64,000 nt of DNA. Source: Pleurostoma richardsiae. Lineage: Eukaryota; Ascomycota; Sordariomycetes; Calosphaeriales; Pleurostomataceae. Under the pieces are notes generated by a model. That model saw only the letters and a program-made list of their open reading frames with translations, was not told where the DNA came from and searched no databases. Both the position numbers and the translations under genes were made by a program. The stretch is from the NCBI GenBank assembly GCA_030052745.1, contig JANBVO010000033.1, positions 186,001 to 250,000 of the forward strand, read 5' to 3'. The first letter of the stretch is position 1, and every line of letters starts with the position of its first letter. This document shows, piece by piece, positions 20,606-31,551 of the stretch.

Positions 20606-21280
20606 CGGTGTATTGTGACGTCGAAAGTCACAACGTCGTTCAGCAGTGCACCTGGAACAGATACAATGGATGCTGGTGCAACGATCGAGGTAATGCGGTC
20701 AGCCTCGACGCTTGGATCGGGATGGATGGTCTCTCCTTTAAATGTGAGATGCGACCGTCAACGAGTTCATGTCCCCTGAGTCTGCCGGTAGGTCTCGAAT
20801 GGGACGCGGAGAAGGACCGGTTTGAAGGAGAAGGTCTGACCTTCTAGATTGCGGCGGAAGAAATGTGGGCAATGTTCAAAGACCTACTGGCGCGTCCGTT
20901 TCAGGGTGTTCGTGCTCTTTAATCTTACTGGAACTAGGAACTCTTCGTTAGGCTGCTGCTGGAAAGTGGAAGGCCAACTCATATAGTTAGTCGATGCTAT
21001 TCAGTACAAACATAGTGGTTGTATGGCTCGGCATTCTCTCCCCCTACATCAAGTTACTTGCTCTTCGGAAGTAGCACAGCGGACGCGTAGAGCCTAAGGA
21101 AACTAAACACATGCCGCAGAACGCACCATTTGACTAGACTTCACTCATTCCCGACTCCAGCAGGAAGCACATTGCGCCATTCAGACGCTCCCGACACCTT
21201 AGGGGACGTGCCGTTCCTCCGCTTAGAGCGACTTCAGTTTTGCCGCCACTGCAGGGCAGGTCAAGAAGTAGTGTACTGCT
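20606..21280. other. Gene-free stretch
   Basis: 3' flanking sequence between convergent genes. No gene, RNA or repeat could be supported. Confidence 0.5.
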
Positions 21281-23202
21281 TCAAGGGCGAGGATTTGATT
21301 GGATGGGTCGCAGTCGTCCCCTCTTCTTTATGATGCCATTCGGTTTGGAAGCCTCGGACAGCACGGCTCTTCGCGACCGCCCTCTTCTTGGGGAGTGAGG
21401 CACAGAGCCGACTCCCACCGTCGATGTCGCTAGAGACTTGATAGGCTTATGCGGTGCACCTTTCCGCGGAGTGGTCTCGATCCGGTCCATCTGCGTAGCG
21501 GCAAGCCAGTCCTCTACTTTCATACCCCTTTCCTGTCGTACCCTCGTTGTTGGGCTTCTTGGCTGACTGCCTTGTGATTCTGGGGATGAGGGAGGCGTTG
21601 GTGCTTGTGCGATCTGCTGTTGACGAGCCACAATTCGACGGCTGCGACGAAGCTGGGAGACCAGTGGGAGAGGAGAAGTATTCGAGGATTGTGCACCTAG
21701 AAGCAAAGTGTTTTGCGATGCTCTCTTGTCGTGACTATCCTGATTTGCTGCTGTAGTGGCCTCAGACCCTAGTGGCCCTTCTATCGAGCCGTAGGCATCA
21801 TGTCTCAAACGTTTTCGAGGTGGCTCGTCAGCCACGCTGATACCGTTGTTTTTGCGCTTTTGAACTCGGCCTTGGCAACCACTCGATATGCTTTGCTTTG
21901 AGAAAGGAGGACGCTCTTCCTGATCCTGCTTGGCTTCATCGGTCTGGTACCTCGATTGTACCAACTCGAGCTGAATCAATGAGACTCGCTCCCGAATGCC
22001 TTGCAACAGTATGCTGTGGCGCTCAGCATGGCGCTTGGCGTCGCGGTAATCTTGTGTAGTGCGATAAAATTCGGTAACGAGATCATTTCGTCTCTTAATC
22101 GACTCGAATGACTGCATTGCTGAATCCAACCTGGCGTGGGCCTCCGCCAATCTTTGCAGTGCAAAGGTCGAAGGCTGCAATGGATCATCGATGACGTGCT
22201 GTGCCGACGATACAACCGATCGCGCAGACTTCACGGCTTTCTCAGCTTGAATCTCTTCACTCTCATGCTGGAAAGTGCACTCATCGTTCCATATGAACTC
22301 GTACGTCTCACGTGGCCCCAACACTCCCGAGTCCACGAGTTTGTTCCACTGTGCCTCATACCATTTCTCGCGGCGCTTGTACCAGGCGTATCTGCAGCTG
22401 TAGAAGTTGTGCTCATACGCCAGATACTCGATCCATGTTGTCAGCTGGTCTTGTTTCTTCGGGTCCTCGTTGAACTCGAACTCGACAGGCGCCGTGTATG
22501 AGTGTGTGTTCAGGAGGAATATCCTGGCCCATTGTGTGTATTCGGCAATGCGGCCCTCGAACTGCTTCCTCCTCCGTCTCTGCCACTCGCGGAATAGGTG
22601 CCATCTCAAGAGTTGTCTCCCGAATACCATCCAGTCGTCCGGCTGTGCATCGGGATATGGCTGCCAGGCCCGTAAGAGACCGCTGTGCTCTCTTGGGTGC
22701 TTCGAGACCTCTTCAAGAAGGTGGACTGGATACCAAGGCCGCCCACCGTCGTTGACTAGGGCATCGTGATCTTCTCGTTCCTCTGCCAATTTCCGCAGGT
22801 TTTCATCTTCGGGATCCGGTGTTCCGTATGCTGACAACGATGCACTTGATGAGTCTTCGGAGTTCTCGGGTGGCGCTCTTCTGTCGGTAGATATCTGCAG
22901 CAGTCGCGCAGAAACTTGGTTGAGATCAGATCGCGTCGTATCGTTCGCGACATTCACTCGATCCCTGCTCAGCCGTTAGAATAACTACCAGTTATAGAAC
23001 GAATATCGTCACCTTAATCTCTGAATAAAAGATTCGGGCAAGTTTTCGGGGTCCTGGACACGAACAAGCCTATCCGCCTGTCAGCAAAGACGCACGACCA
23101 GTCAGCAAAGTCAACAGACCTTCCGCTTTCTTCCAGATATCGATCGAGTTCCGCATCGTCGTATGCGGCGATCTCGCGCGCCAACAACTTTGAAGCTGCC
23201 AT
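21281..23202 (-). CDS. Basic Trp/Arg-rich protein, partner of the FHA-kinase
   Basis: Three exons (23202-23120, 23069-23013, 22964-21281) with introns of 50 and 48 bases yield about 607 residues; the main frame by itself lacks an ATG. The N-terminus (MAASKLLAREIAAYDDAELD) is helical. A central segment is strikingly rich in Trp, Tyr and Arg (RWHLFREWQRRRRKQFEGR; YAWYKRREKWYEAQWNK). A coiled coil follows, then a disordered tail with LRRSRRIVARQQQ, PRRGRSRRA and SKPNGIIKKRGR, motifs shared with the protein at 4058-6232. It is divergently arranged with the FHA-kinase gene whose ATG lies ~410 bases away, duplicating the kinase/partner layout at 1.7-6.2 kb. A nuclear location is likely; the biochemical role is unknown. 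Confidence 0.75.
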
Positions 23203-23613
23203 GGGATATAGGAGATGATCTGTCTTCGAAAAGCTGTTGTTGACAGACTTCGCCTTGGGTAATTTGTCCTGTTTCGTCGGAACGAGGTTTCCAGGCAGCA
23301 ATATTATTTTAAGGCAGCCAGATTTGCAGTGGGGGTGGGTCCTGACATGAAAGCATCACCACCAGTCACACACCTCGCTTTGCCGCTGCGGCAGACCAAT
23401 CAGATTATATGGTTGGTCACCCTGATTGGCCTTTGACTGCTTGCTGCCTGGACAACTCACGGAGGAGCAGATTTGATTGGGCCTGGTGACTTGTGTCCGT
23501 TGGCAAGTCGGCCTTCCTTTTGGCCTTCATTTTGTTATGGCTGTCTACTTAAAGAGTAACAGTGAACCCTCGATTTATTCCCCGCATTGTCTGATGTGAA
23601 TCACACATCAACC

Positions 23614-26487
23614 ATGGCAGATCCAAATCTGATCGCTTACCTCTATCCAACTGGCGACAGGCTTTTGCACCTTGAGAATGCGTTACGCACAATTCGCATG
23701 GCCGAGAATGAGCCGCGACGCATCGAGCCATTGATTGAGGATCGGAGTCAACGGTCCTCCCAGGCTCCGGAAGACGAAGCCAACGACTGCTTGTATGAGA
23801 ACAACGACGGCGACAACGACGGATATCACGACCAAGAGGAAGCCAGCAATATTCCGAACAACGATTACAGCCCAGGACTGCAGCTCAGATTCGACGAATG
23901 GCGCAAGAACCGAGAAGGATTTGTCATTGGTACGAGCCGGAACTGTGACATTGTCTTGCCGAGACGGGAGAGCCTGAGTGGCCTTGCTCCTCGTCAGTGT
24001 GTCATCACCTTTGATGACCAAGGTCGCCTCATCCTCCGGGATGTGCAGGACCGAAGGAAGAAAGGTGGTACTGCCGTCACATACAACGGTAAAGGAGAAC
24101 AGAAGTGCCGTACGTTCACGTGGATCCTCAGTGGTCATAAATTTCCCGAGCGCAATCAGCCAATCAACATCATACTCCATGAAAATCTGAAGTTTCAAAT
24201 CGTCGTCGCTCACCAGGACATTCACTCGGCTGCATACCAGGAAAACGTCGCCCAATTTCGCCTGAGAGTTGCCACAAACCTGGATGATATCTCTTTTGGT
24301 GGATTTGGCTTGGAGAGTCTCAACTCGACAGCTGCGCCAAGCGGGGCGCAAAGCCCGATCAGAGACGTCATCCTTCTCGACAATGGGGAGCTCGGCAGAG
24401 GAGCCCAGGCAGTGGTTTCACGGGTGTGGAACGTCAGCACCGGGCTAGAGTACGCCTCCAAGGAGCCTCTCTCGAAGAGATTCCGCAAGCGTTTGGCGAC
24501 AGAAGTCGACATACTGAAACAGATCAACCATGTGAGTCGATTGTGTATACTCTGAACTGCAGAGCCACTAATGCCCTAGTAGGAACACATCGTCAAATGC
24601 ATTCCCGAGTGGTCGACAGCAATGCCGGAGCCTCGACTAGTCATAGAGTACATCCCTCTTGGGACCCTCGAACAGCAAGCGAAGAAGAGGGCGATCACGG
24701 GAGAAGAGAGCGTGGCGATTCTTCACCAAGGCCTTTCGGGTTTGAGGTACCTTCATGAGCGAGAAGACCCGATCGTCCACCGAGACATTAAACCGAGCAA
24801 TATCCTCGTTCAATCACGGACCCCTCACATTCATATCAAGCTATCAGACTTTGGCTATTCGAAAGAGAGCCAGGATTATCTGAAAACGGTCTGCGGCACA
24901 CGGCGCTATGCCGCCCCTGAAGTCCACAACCGTCAAAGCTACGATGCGGCCGTCGATGTCTGGTCTCTCGGTGTAGTTGTCTTTCAGTACTCCCACGGCC
25001 TTCCGGATCTCGACAGAACGACAGACTTTGATGGGGTGAACTGTAGCAGGATCCTCGAGGCTCTCACAACCAAGACCAAACAATCGCACTGCCCGATGCT
25101 GAGATTCTTATCGACAGCCATGCTCGTCGCCAAGCCGGATCTACGATACTCCGCACACAGGTGCGAGCAGCAGGCATGGTGGCTCGATCCATCACAATGT
25201 CGTTGCCTACCACCAACCGAGGTCTCCTATGTCCAGGAAGATGCAACGACAGTGATCTACAACCCTCCCGCAGGACCCCGAGGTCAGCTAGACCGGCAAA
25301 TCTCACAGGACAATTACGTTAACGCGGACGTGGACCATCGATATCCCACGGTCTCCACAGCCGTCGGAAGACGCATCAGATCAGCCGCTCCACCTCCTGA
25401 GTCTTCTGTGCCGGCATCTGTGGGTAGCCGGAAGAGGAAAATTCGGATATCGGAATCGTCGGGACGCGCCAAACAACCAGGGCGCAACGATGCGCCCCAG
25501 GAAGCAGCGTACTTCTTTGGCAAGTTCCCGAATCCGCTTCATCAACTCTATGTTGGGTCCTCTCTTGCCGAAAAAGAAAGTTCCGATTGGACCAACGGGA
25601 CGAGTCAACCTTCGACAGGCTCTGTCCGGCGGAGCCTGCCCGTGGGCGATCGATCTAGTGATTCGACTGTGCTTCCAAACTGGTACAGAGAACCAAGCGG
25701 TCATGTTGCACTTCCGGATCTACCGAACACTGGTAGCGCACACTCCGGCGACGAAGGCGTCCTAGATCGAGTCCGCTATCTTAGCGAAGTAATGCACAAC
25801 TGGCGAGAAGGAGAACCAGCCAGTACACTGATCTACAAACATGCTTCGTTCCACGAATATACCGATGCGTTGTGTCCCGGCTTTTTGCCACCCACTTCCA
25901 ACATCGAAGCGGTCGACGGCGAGGGTATACCATTCCACTACAGCATTATGGGCGAAGCGTATGCCGAACCAGCCGCAGCCACGCTGAGCCATACATTACG
26001 CAGTCTCCCGGATCCTGCTGATCAGCAGGGTAATGGCCACGGCTACCTTCAGAACGACATGCCCGGTCCCGCAGTCGAATCGAGAGGCGTGTCCGACTCT
26101 GCCGTAACAGATGCCAATCTGCCACCTGGGTTCGCAGCCATCTCCTGGAATGGAAAGTTGATCGCACATCGGCCTGATGAAGGAACTGTGAACGTGACTC
26201 AGGCAGCCCAGGCAATAGGCATGACATTAAATCAACTCCATTACAAACTCCGCCATAAAGAAACGAAAGAAACGGAAATTCAGCGTTATACGTTAAGAGG
26301 GTTTTCTAGTTACAAGGGGACATATGTGGGATATAAAGACGCACGGAAGGTTATGGGAACCGATGGTACCAGTCTTATGGACAGCTTGTTGCCAATGGTT
26401 GTTCAAGAGGGTCGGAGTCAGGACGTTCGAACCCCAGGGAGCAGTGGGGCAGTTTCCAACCCTGAGCCACTTGAGACTGTTGGCTAG
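23614..26487 (+). CDS. FHA-domain Ser/Thr kinase with KilA-N/APSES-like tail
   Basis: Exons 23614-24531 and 24583-26487 flank a 51-base intron (GTGAGT ... CTAAT ... TAG), giving 940 residues. Residues ~88-215 form an FHA domain (FVIGTSRNCDIVLP, later CVITFDDQGRLILRD). The kinase domain starts at ~255 (LGRGAQAVVSRV) and has HRDIKPSN at ~372, DFG at ~395 and APE at ~417, so it should be active. A long disordered region follows. Residues ~828-896 carry a segment resembling KilA-N/APSES DNA-binding domains: TVNVTQAAQAIG, then YKGTYVGYKDARKV, matching the VNATxxxxAxG and YxGTWVPxxxA signature. Fusion of a phosphopeptide-binding kinase to a DNA-binding fold would suit a chromatin-directed kinase; that is inference. 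The coding-like sequence continues beyond the TAG (see 26488-27024). Confidence 0.85.
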
Positions 26488-27024
26488 CCGGCACCCAGTC
26501 ACGGGAGCAATCCGCAAGACTCGCACCACGTTAGATCGAGGCCGACGACCGTGGCTGACCTCTCCATGTCAAAGCTCCTCGAAGCACATCAGCCCGATCT
26601 CTCAAGCAATCTATCATCTATTCCACTCAGTCATTCAGGCCCGCAAAGACATGCATCATCTCTTCCGGCGCGGCGCATCCCGACCCTGACATTGAAAAGA
26701 GCAATGCCACCCCACAAGCACTTCATCGACAGAATCGGCTGGCCAGTCAGGTATCGACGAAGATGCTGAGCAGGCAATGTTCGGCAACAAATTCACATTC
26801 ACTGCCCCAAGTCTCGATCAATTATGTGACGAGCACGAGAGTGACGGAGAGACGCCTGCGGTCTCCTCTTCGGCAAAGAGACTTCTGCAAAGGAAGCCAG
26901 GACATGGCCAGAAGACGAAGCGCGGAACCAAGAAGCAGCGGCTGAGACCACCTGCGGAGGAGCCTGAATTGAATGCGGGGCCGCTAGAGAGCTATCGCAT
27001 CATCGAGGCGATAAAGGACTTATG
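26488..27024 (+). pseudogene. Out-of-frame continuation of the FHA-kinase C-terminus
   Basis: After the TAG at 26485 the same frame continues with coding-like sequence (TVADLSMSKLLEAHQPDLSS). The sense then appears to pass into a second frame (AHPDPDIEKSNATPQ) and a third (SGIDEDAEQAMFGNKFTFT ... KTKRGTKKQRLR ... IIEAIKDL, stop 27024). This looks like a former nuclear C-terminal tail disrupted by a nonsense change and small indels, or an unusual set of short introns that I could not place. A separate short gene starting at the ATG at 26777 is the main alternative. Confidence 0.45.
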
Positions 27025-27979
27025 ACTGACTATCTTATGGCTGTTTGTTCAATCGTCATTGAGTGGCAAGGCCCCAGCGCGTGAGGAACCCTTTCACCCC
27101 CGAAACTTGCCATATGATAGCGGGGCCATTCTAAAATTTGGGAATTTGGCGCGCCCAATACGGGGACGGGTCTCCGTCAGACGGGAGGCGCCGAGCTCAG
27201 ACCCACCGGCCAAACAAGGCCCGGACAGAAGACCAGCTGGGCGAAGGATAGTGCGTGGAGTTAGCGCGCCTCTTTCCCGCATGCGATCGGCGGCGCTTCC
27301 CTCGACAACTTCTCGAACAGACAAAAGTGCTTAGTGACAGCTCTGGGGATCGTCGTAAACAGGCTCATTCCCTGCGTACTCTAACGATACTCTTGGGCAT
27401 AGAGATTTCTCTTCATGTTTCCTGTTTCTTTCAGATCTTAGATATCCTGGAATCGTCCAAGGGGCCAGTGGCCGACGAACCCTCAACGAGCACTATGTCG
27501 ATCAAATCCAGATGCACGTTTAAGTTTTTGCAGTGAGCGCATAAAACTATAGTACAGTACATATGGGATGACTAGGCTCACAGGTTTGTACATACTGACG
27601 CTGGCTTAGTTCATGACCGCCCTGATGCATGGGGCTGGAAGTACCTGCATGTTTCCTCAGAAGAGAGCGCCCGGATCCAGCCTTTGACACTCTGTTACTC
27701 ATGATAGAAAACGCTCTTGGAGTGTGGGAGAGATGGACCTCAAAGTTACAGAGTGCAGCGCGTAAGCCACAAACAGCTGTGTCAGTGCTAAACGTGGTCT
27801 GCCATTGGGCAACTTGTCATACAGTGCTGATTTTTGGTATGTTCTTTTATGTACATTCCGTCTCCAAGCGCTGAATACGCAGTACAGAGGTGGGAGCCAA
27901 AAATGGTCGCTACGTTTCAAGTTACATAAGAGCGACAGTTAAGTAACCTTCCCAGGTGATGACTACACTTCCAAACGCC

Positions 27980-28180
27980 AGGCTTGGAGGACAATTGCCC
28001 TTCTCTCTGTCTCATTTCTTTGTTCTGCAATAGCCATAGTTGGCTGTCATGTATCCCGTATACTGGGTAAGTACCGTATTGTGGTCTGAAAAGCTCAAAA
28101 CCGCTCCTCACCCGAGTGTCTGATAGGGCAGGTACTACACAATACACTCACGGAACAAAACTGCACAGTGTCAGCCTAAC
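27980..28180 (+). repeat. Dispersed repeat shared with 10550-10790
   Basis: Carries the CTGTCTCATTTCTTTGTTCTG block, GCCATAGTTGGCTGTCATGT, GTAAGTACCG and a GTCTGATAGGGCAGG tract in the same order as 10550-10790. Confidence 0.65.
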
Positions 28181-28484
28181 GTGGCGATAGTATTGACTTA
28201 AGCCACTGCTTTGGTCACCGCTTACGTAAAGCCCCGATGCTCTATCTAGGTCTTTGTCGCGTCCGGATGTCGAGGACCTGCCGTCTCAGCTTCAGCAACT
28301 CTCCTAACGCCTTCTCGGCTTCGTTAAATCCCTGGTGATACGCCATACTTGATCGTAGGAGTGGTGCGGTGGTTGACAGCAGGGAGACGAGATCGAAAGA
28401 GCGCGGTGTACGGTGTATCGAGCTTATCTGCGTTATGAGTTATTGTTGCCGAGAGTCGACACAGCCCCGGCTTGCCCATGCCGA

Positions 28485-29220
28485 CATGGAGCCTCAGGCC
28501 CAACCATTGGGCGACCTTCCCAGCCACCAGCTAAAGTAATTATCGGACGTAGGGAATCTCATGAGGGAAATGTTGGTTCGATCCAAGCAGGGCTAGTTGC
28601 GACTCATTGGCTGTACTATGGTAGTTGGCAGGACTTCATTCGGAGCGGCTTGAACGCAGCGGGAAAATCGGGTTGTGGTTGGTTACTGACGAGTTTCGGG
28701 ATTTAGCCAGAAAACGGGCGTGTGCTGGTGATCGATAGGCTGTGCTTGGGCTGGCACTGGGGAAACGAGAGCAGAAGAGGCTATACCTGATGTGATAAAG
28801 GGGCCGCATCTTGGGAGCTGACAAAGCAACGCACGCATCACAACGGTGTGAAAACAATTGTGGCCTGTGCGTTCAGTCATGAGTGTTTCAACGGTCGTCT
28901 CCTTCTAAGCCTGCTTCGACAACACCATGGCCGCGCTCGTCCTCCTCGGCAGACTTGTGCACTGAAACAACGGCGTGAAGGTCCGTCACAGTGTAGCCGA
29001 CGGATTCAGTCAAATCCAATAGATTAGGCCTTATCGACGTGCTGCTTGGCGAGTGGATATGGGATGGCCCACGAATCCTCACACTTTCGCGGCCACTCCG
29101 TGGTTCATTGGTTGTAGCATGCGGGACAACTGTGACAATGCATCTTGGAATATGAACCAGGTTAGCCCACCTTAATAAGTTGGACCCTTCCGCTCTCTTC
29201 TGGTCTTTTTCTTCCGCGTA
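28485..29220 (+). repeat. Duplicated upstream block (also at 36640-37340)
   Basis: Shared landmarks, in order, are CTTCCCAGCCACCAGCTAAAG, GATCCAAGCAGG(G)GCTAGTTGCGAC, GTTGGCAGGACTTC, the palindromic repeat, AATCCTCACAC and CGTGGTTCATTGGTTGT. The block ends at the start of the PD-(D/E)XK-like gene at 29238, so it contains that gene's promoter. Part of it also occurs inverted at 41330-41740 and near 53975-54285. Confidence 0.8.
28831..28870 (-). repeat. Dispersed palindromic repeat, copy C
   Basis: Reverse-complement orientation: GCACGCATCACAACGG ... TTGTGGCCTGTGC. It lies ~370 bases upstream of the gene at 29238. Confidence 0.75.
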
Positions 29221-29237
29221 TCCATCCTCTTCTCGCC

Positions 29238-30348
29238 ATGTCTCCAGATCGCCATCCAAATGCACCCTTCCACGTCACACGAACAAATGCCAGACAGATG
29301 CTACGGGGTGCACAGGCTCGAAGCGTTCTCTCTGATATCATCCGCCTCAAAGACGGGACGCTCCCACTCCCCAAGGTGAAGGAGCAAATTGAGAGAAGGC
29401 TTTCTTATGATCAGTGGTTGAAACTGAGTCATTGGATAGAATATCATGCGGAAGATGATTTGCGCAACTACTGGGACACAAAGCTACAGTAAGTTGATAA
29501 CTTTACTGGCCAGCCTTTTACCATGTTACAGGAGTTAAGGAGTTGTTAGCTTTGACTACACATGCGATCCACCGGGTTCCGGCAAGAACTTTGTCATTCG
29601 CATTCCTACTGCACCCCATCAGGTTGTACTCGGAGCTATGACCAAAGAGATCTTCGAGTGGTTAAAGGATGTCAGGGAGAACGAGGAATACAATCATGGG
29701 AATGAAACGACTATTGATATTGCCCACAATATCACAGCCCGGAACTCGACGAGGGTCTGCCTCGAGAACGGCGATGATTGGGAGCCAGATCAGTCCTTTA
29801 AGATCAAGAGGACGGGCCAAAAGAAGAGCCATCCATATCCCGCCGTGGTGATTGAAATCTCGTATTTGCAGAGATACAAGAACCTGGAGCATAGAGCAGA
29901 GACGTGGATCAGATTCAGCAATTCGAACGTCCGAACTGTCATTGGGCTTGACCTCAACGATGTCTACAAGCAAAACCAGTCTGCCACCGTCTTTGTTTGG
30001 AAATCACGAGATGGGGAACCAGAGCTGTTAGTAAAGAGCCAGGTGCGTTTTTTCCAGTGTTCTACTCAATCTACCCTTCAATGATAGAAATTCCTGACCA
30101 GAGATGTGAGGCAGTTTCGAGACGAGAGCGGCAGGGCTATTCCAGATGTTGATCTATGCGTTTCATTGAGCGATTTTCTGCAAGATGATGATGTTCAAGA
30201 AAACAGCAGATTTGTCGACCCAAAGATGCTGATTTCTTCCAAGGAGATTGTGATGGCCCTGGAGGATGGGGTCGAAGACCAAGAGATAGTGAAGAGGAGC
30301 CGTGAAGAGATTAAGAGTAGGATCGAGGCTCAGAAATCCAACAGATGA
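29238..30348 (+). CDS. PD-(D/E)XK-like nuclease-family protein (paralogue 1)
   Basis: Exons 29238-29488, 29550-30042 and 30088-30348 (introns of 61 and 45 bases) give about 334 residues. After an N-terminal helical region comes FDYTCDPPGSGKNFVIRIP, then PDQSF and, ~15 residues on, YPAVVIEISYLQ followed by a helix and VRTVIGLDLND. The spacing of the Asp, the Glu in VIEI and the final strand-helix-strand resembles the PD-(D/E)XK/Uma2-type nuclease fold found in large fungal families. The usual lysine is not evident, so catalysis is uncertain. A C-terminal VDLCVSLSDFL motif and a short Glu/Lys helix follow. Two paralogues in the window (32259, 54406) share both intron positions and phases. Confidence 0.75.
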
Positions 30349-30572
30349 TTTTCAGCGTTGCGTATCGTGTCCGGCTGGAGCGGGACTCTACGAAGGAGGA
30401 GATGGTGAATTACAAGCCTAACAGATGGCAGGCAAGCGGTAATACCTTGAAATAAGATCATATTTGCTTTGACTCTCCTTACAAGCGTCCGGTGCTTCCC
30501 ATCAGCAATCACTGCTTCAGGTTTCTTTACAACAGCTAGAGAGATTCGGTCGGTGATCAACCTCTCAGCTGA

Positions 30573-31100
30573 ATGAGAGGATCACAAGCTTCCTGCACCA
30601 GAATTCAGCTAACGGCGGGCGTAAAGAACTCAGAGTATTGCTTCTCACGACAAGACTGCAGGTTTTGGAATTGCGAACCAGCAGGCCGACCCGGGTGTGC
30701 ATCTTCAGCTGTCGCTGGAGGACTTTGTCTGTCAGAAAGGGGTAGAGAAGCTGTGCGCCGAGGAACCAGAAAGAGGCGATTCAGTACCCATCGCTTGCGA
30801 TCCCATCGCAGACTACCTGCCAGTGGTTCGAGAGCGCAGTCGAAAAGTATCGAGACCAATGACCACTTGAGCGGGAGCGGCGAGCGAACCAGAAGCGCGG
30901 GATAGAGGAGGCACATGCTGCCACGCAAAAGGAGAAGGCGGCCAAGCTCGAGGAAGAAGCGCGCAAAGCGCGCATCTTGGATACTGGATCGCTCTGGACA
31001 CAGGGGCTTCGAGGATCTGGAAGACGTGGACCGCCGGAAAACCAGAGGGCCGCCGAGGTGGGATCTGGATGTGAGGCGGCGATGTACGGGGAAAATATAG
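30573..31100 (+). pseudogene. Broken 3' part of a PD-(D/E)XK-like paralogue
   Basis: Frame from 30676 reads VHLQLSLEDFVCQKGVEKL, equivalent to MRLSLKDFLCEQKENKMG in the paralogue at 32259, then stops at 30870. A neighbouring frame continues with a charged coiled coil (IEEAHAATQKEKAAKLEEEA), like the coiled-coil tail of that paralogue. The N-terminal and nuclease-like parts are missing. It lies directly after the intact paralogue at 29238, suggesting an old tandem copy. Confidence 0.6.
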
Positions 31101-31319
31101 AGTCGTGATGGGGCGGCTATCGCGGCCTCCTCGCGAGGCACGACTCCCGTCAGGACGTGCTTCACGGTCACGCGCGGACTAACCTCTCGCTGCCCTTGGA
31201 GGCAGCCTGCACGGAGGCGCTGCCTTCAAGGCAAGCGAGCGAGAGCATGCCCGATTCGCAGGATCGGCGACATCGCGGTGGTGGATCGACTCAAGACAAC
31301 AGCATAGATGGCTGAGGAC

Positions 31320-31359
31320 GCACGGGCCACAAGTGTCCTCAGACACTTGTGATCCGTGC
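31320..31359 (+). repeat. Dispersed palindromic repeat, copy D (best palindrome)
   Basis: The two 18-base arms, GCACGGGCCACAAGTGTC and GACACTTGTGATCCGTGC, are complementary at 16 of 18 positions around a 4-base loop (CTCA). This is the most symmetric copy and could extrude as a cruciform or hairpin. Confidence 0.85.
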
Positions 31360-31551
31360 ACGATTCACCGAAAGGAGGCCCTTAGCACGATGACCCTTAC
31401 CCCGCAGTGGCAATGCCGTCGTCGGACGAATTCTCTTCTAGGGCATCCCTACCGAGTCCAACGCTCTTGTACCCGGATTCGACTATACTCATTCGCATAA
31501 AGGCCTCAACCCTTCTCTCGACCGGATGACTTGGATGTGCTTCGTAGGGCG

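Larger units (their letters stand above)
27025..29237. other. Gene-free stretch, repeat-derived
   Basis: It contains a copy of the dispersed repeat at 27980-28180, the long duplicated block 28485-29220 (also at 36640-37340) and palindromic repeat copy C. No protein-coding gene is supported. Confidence 0.6.
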
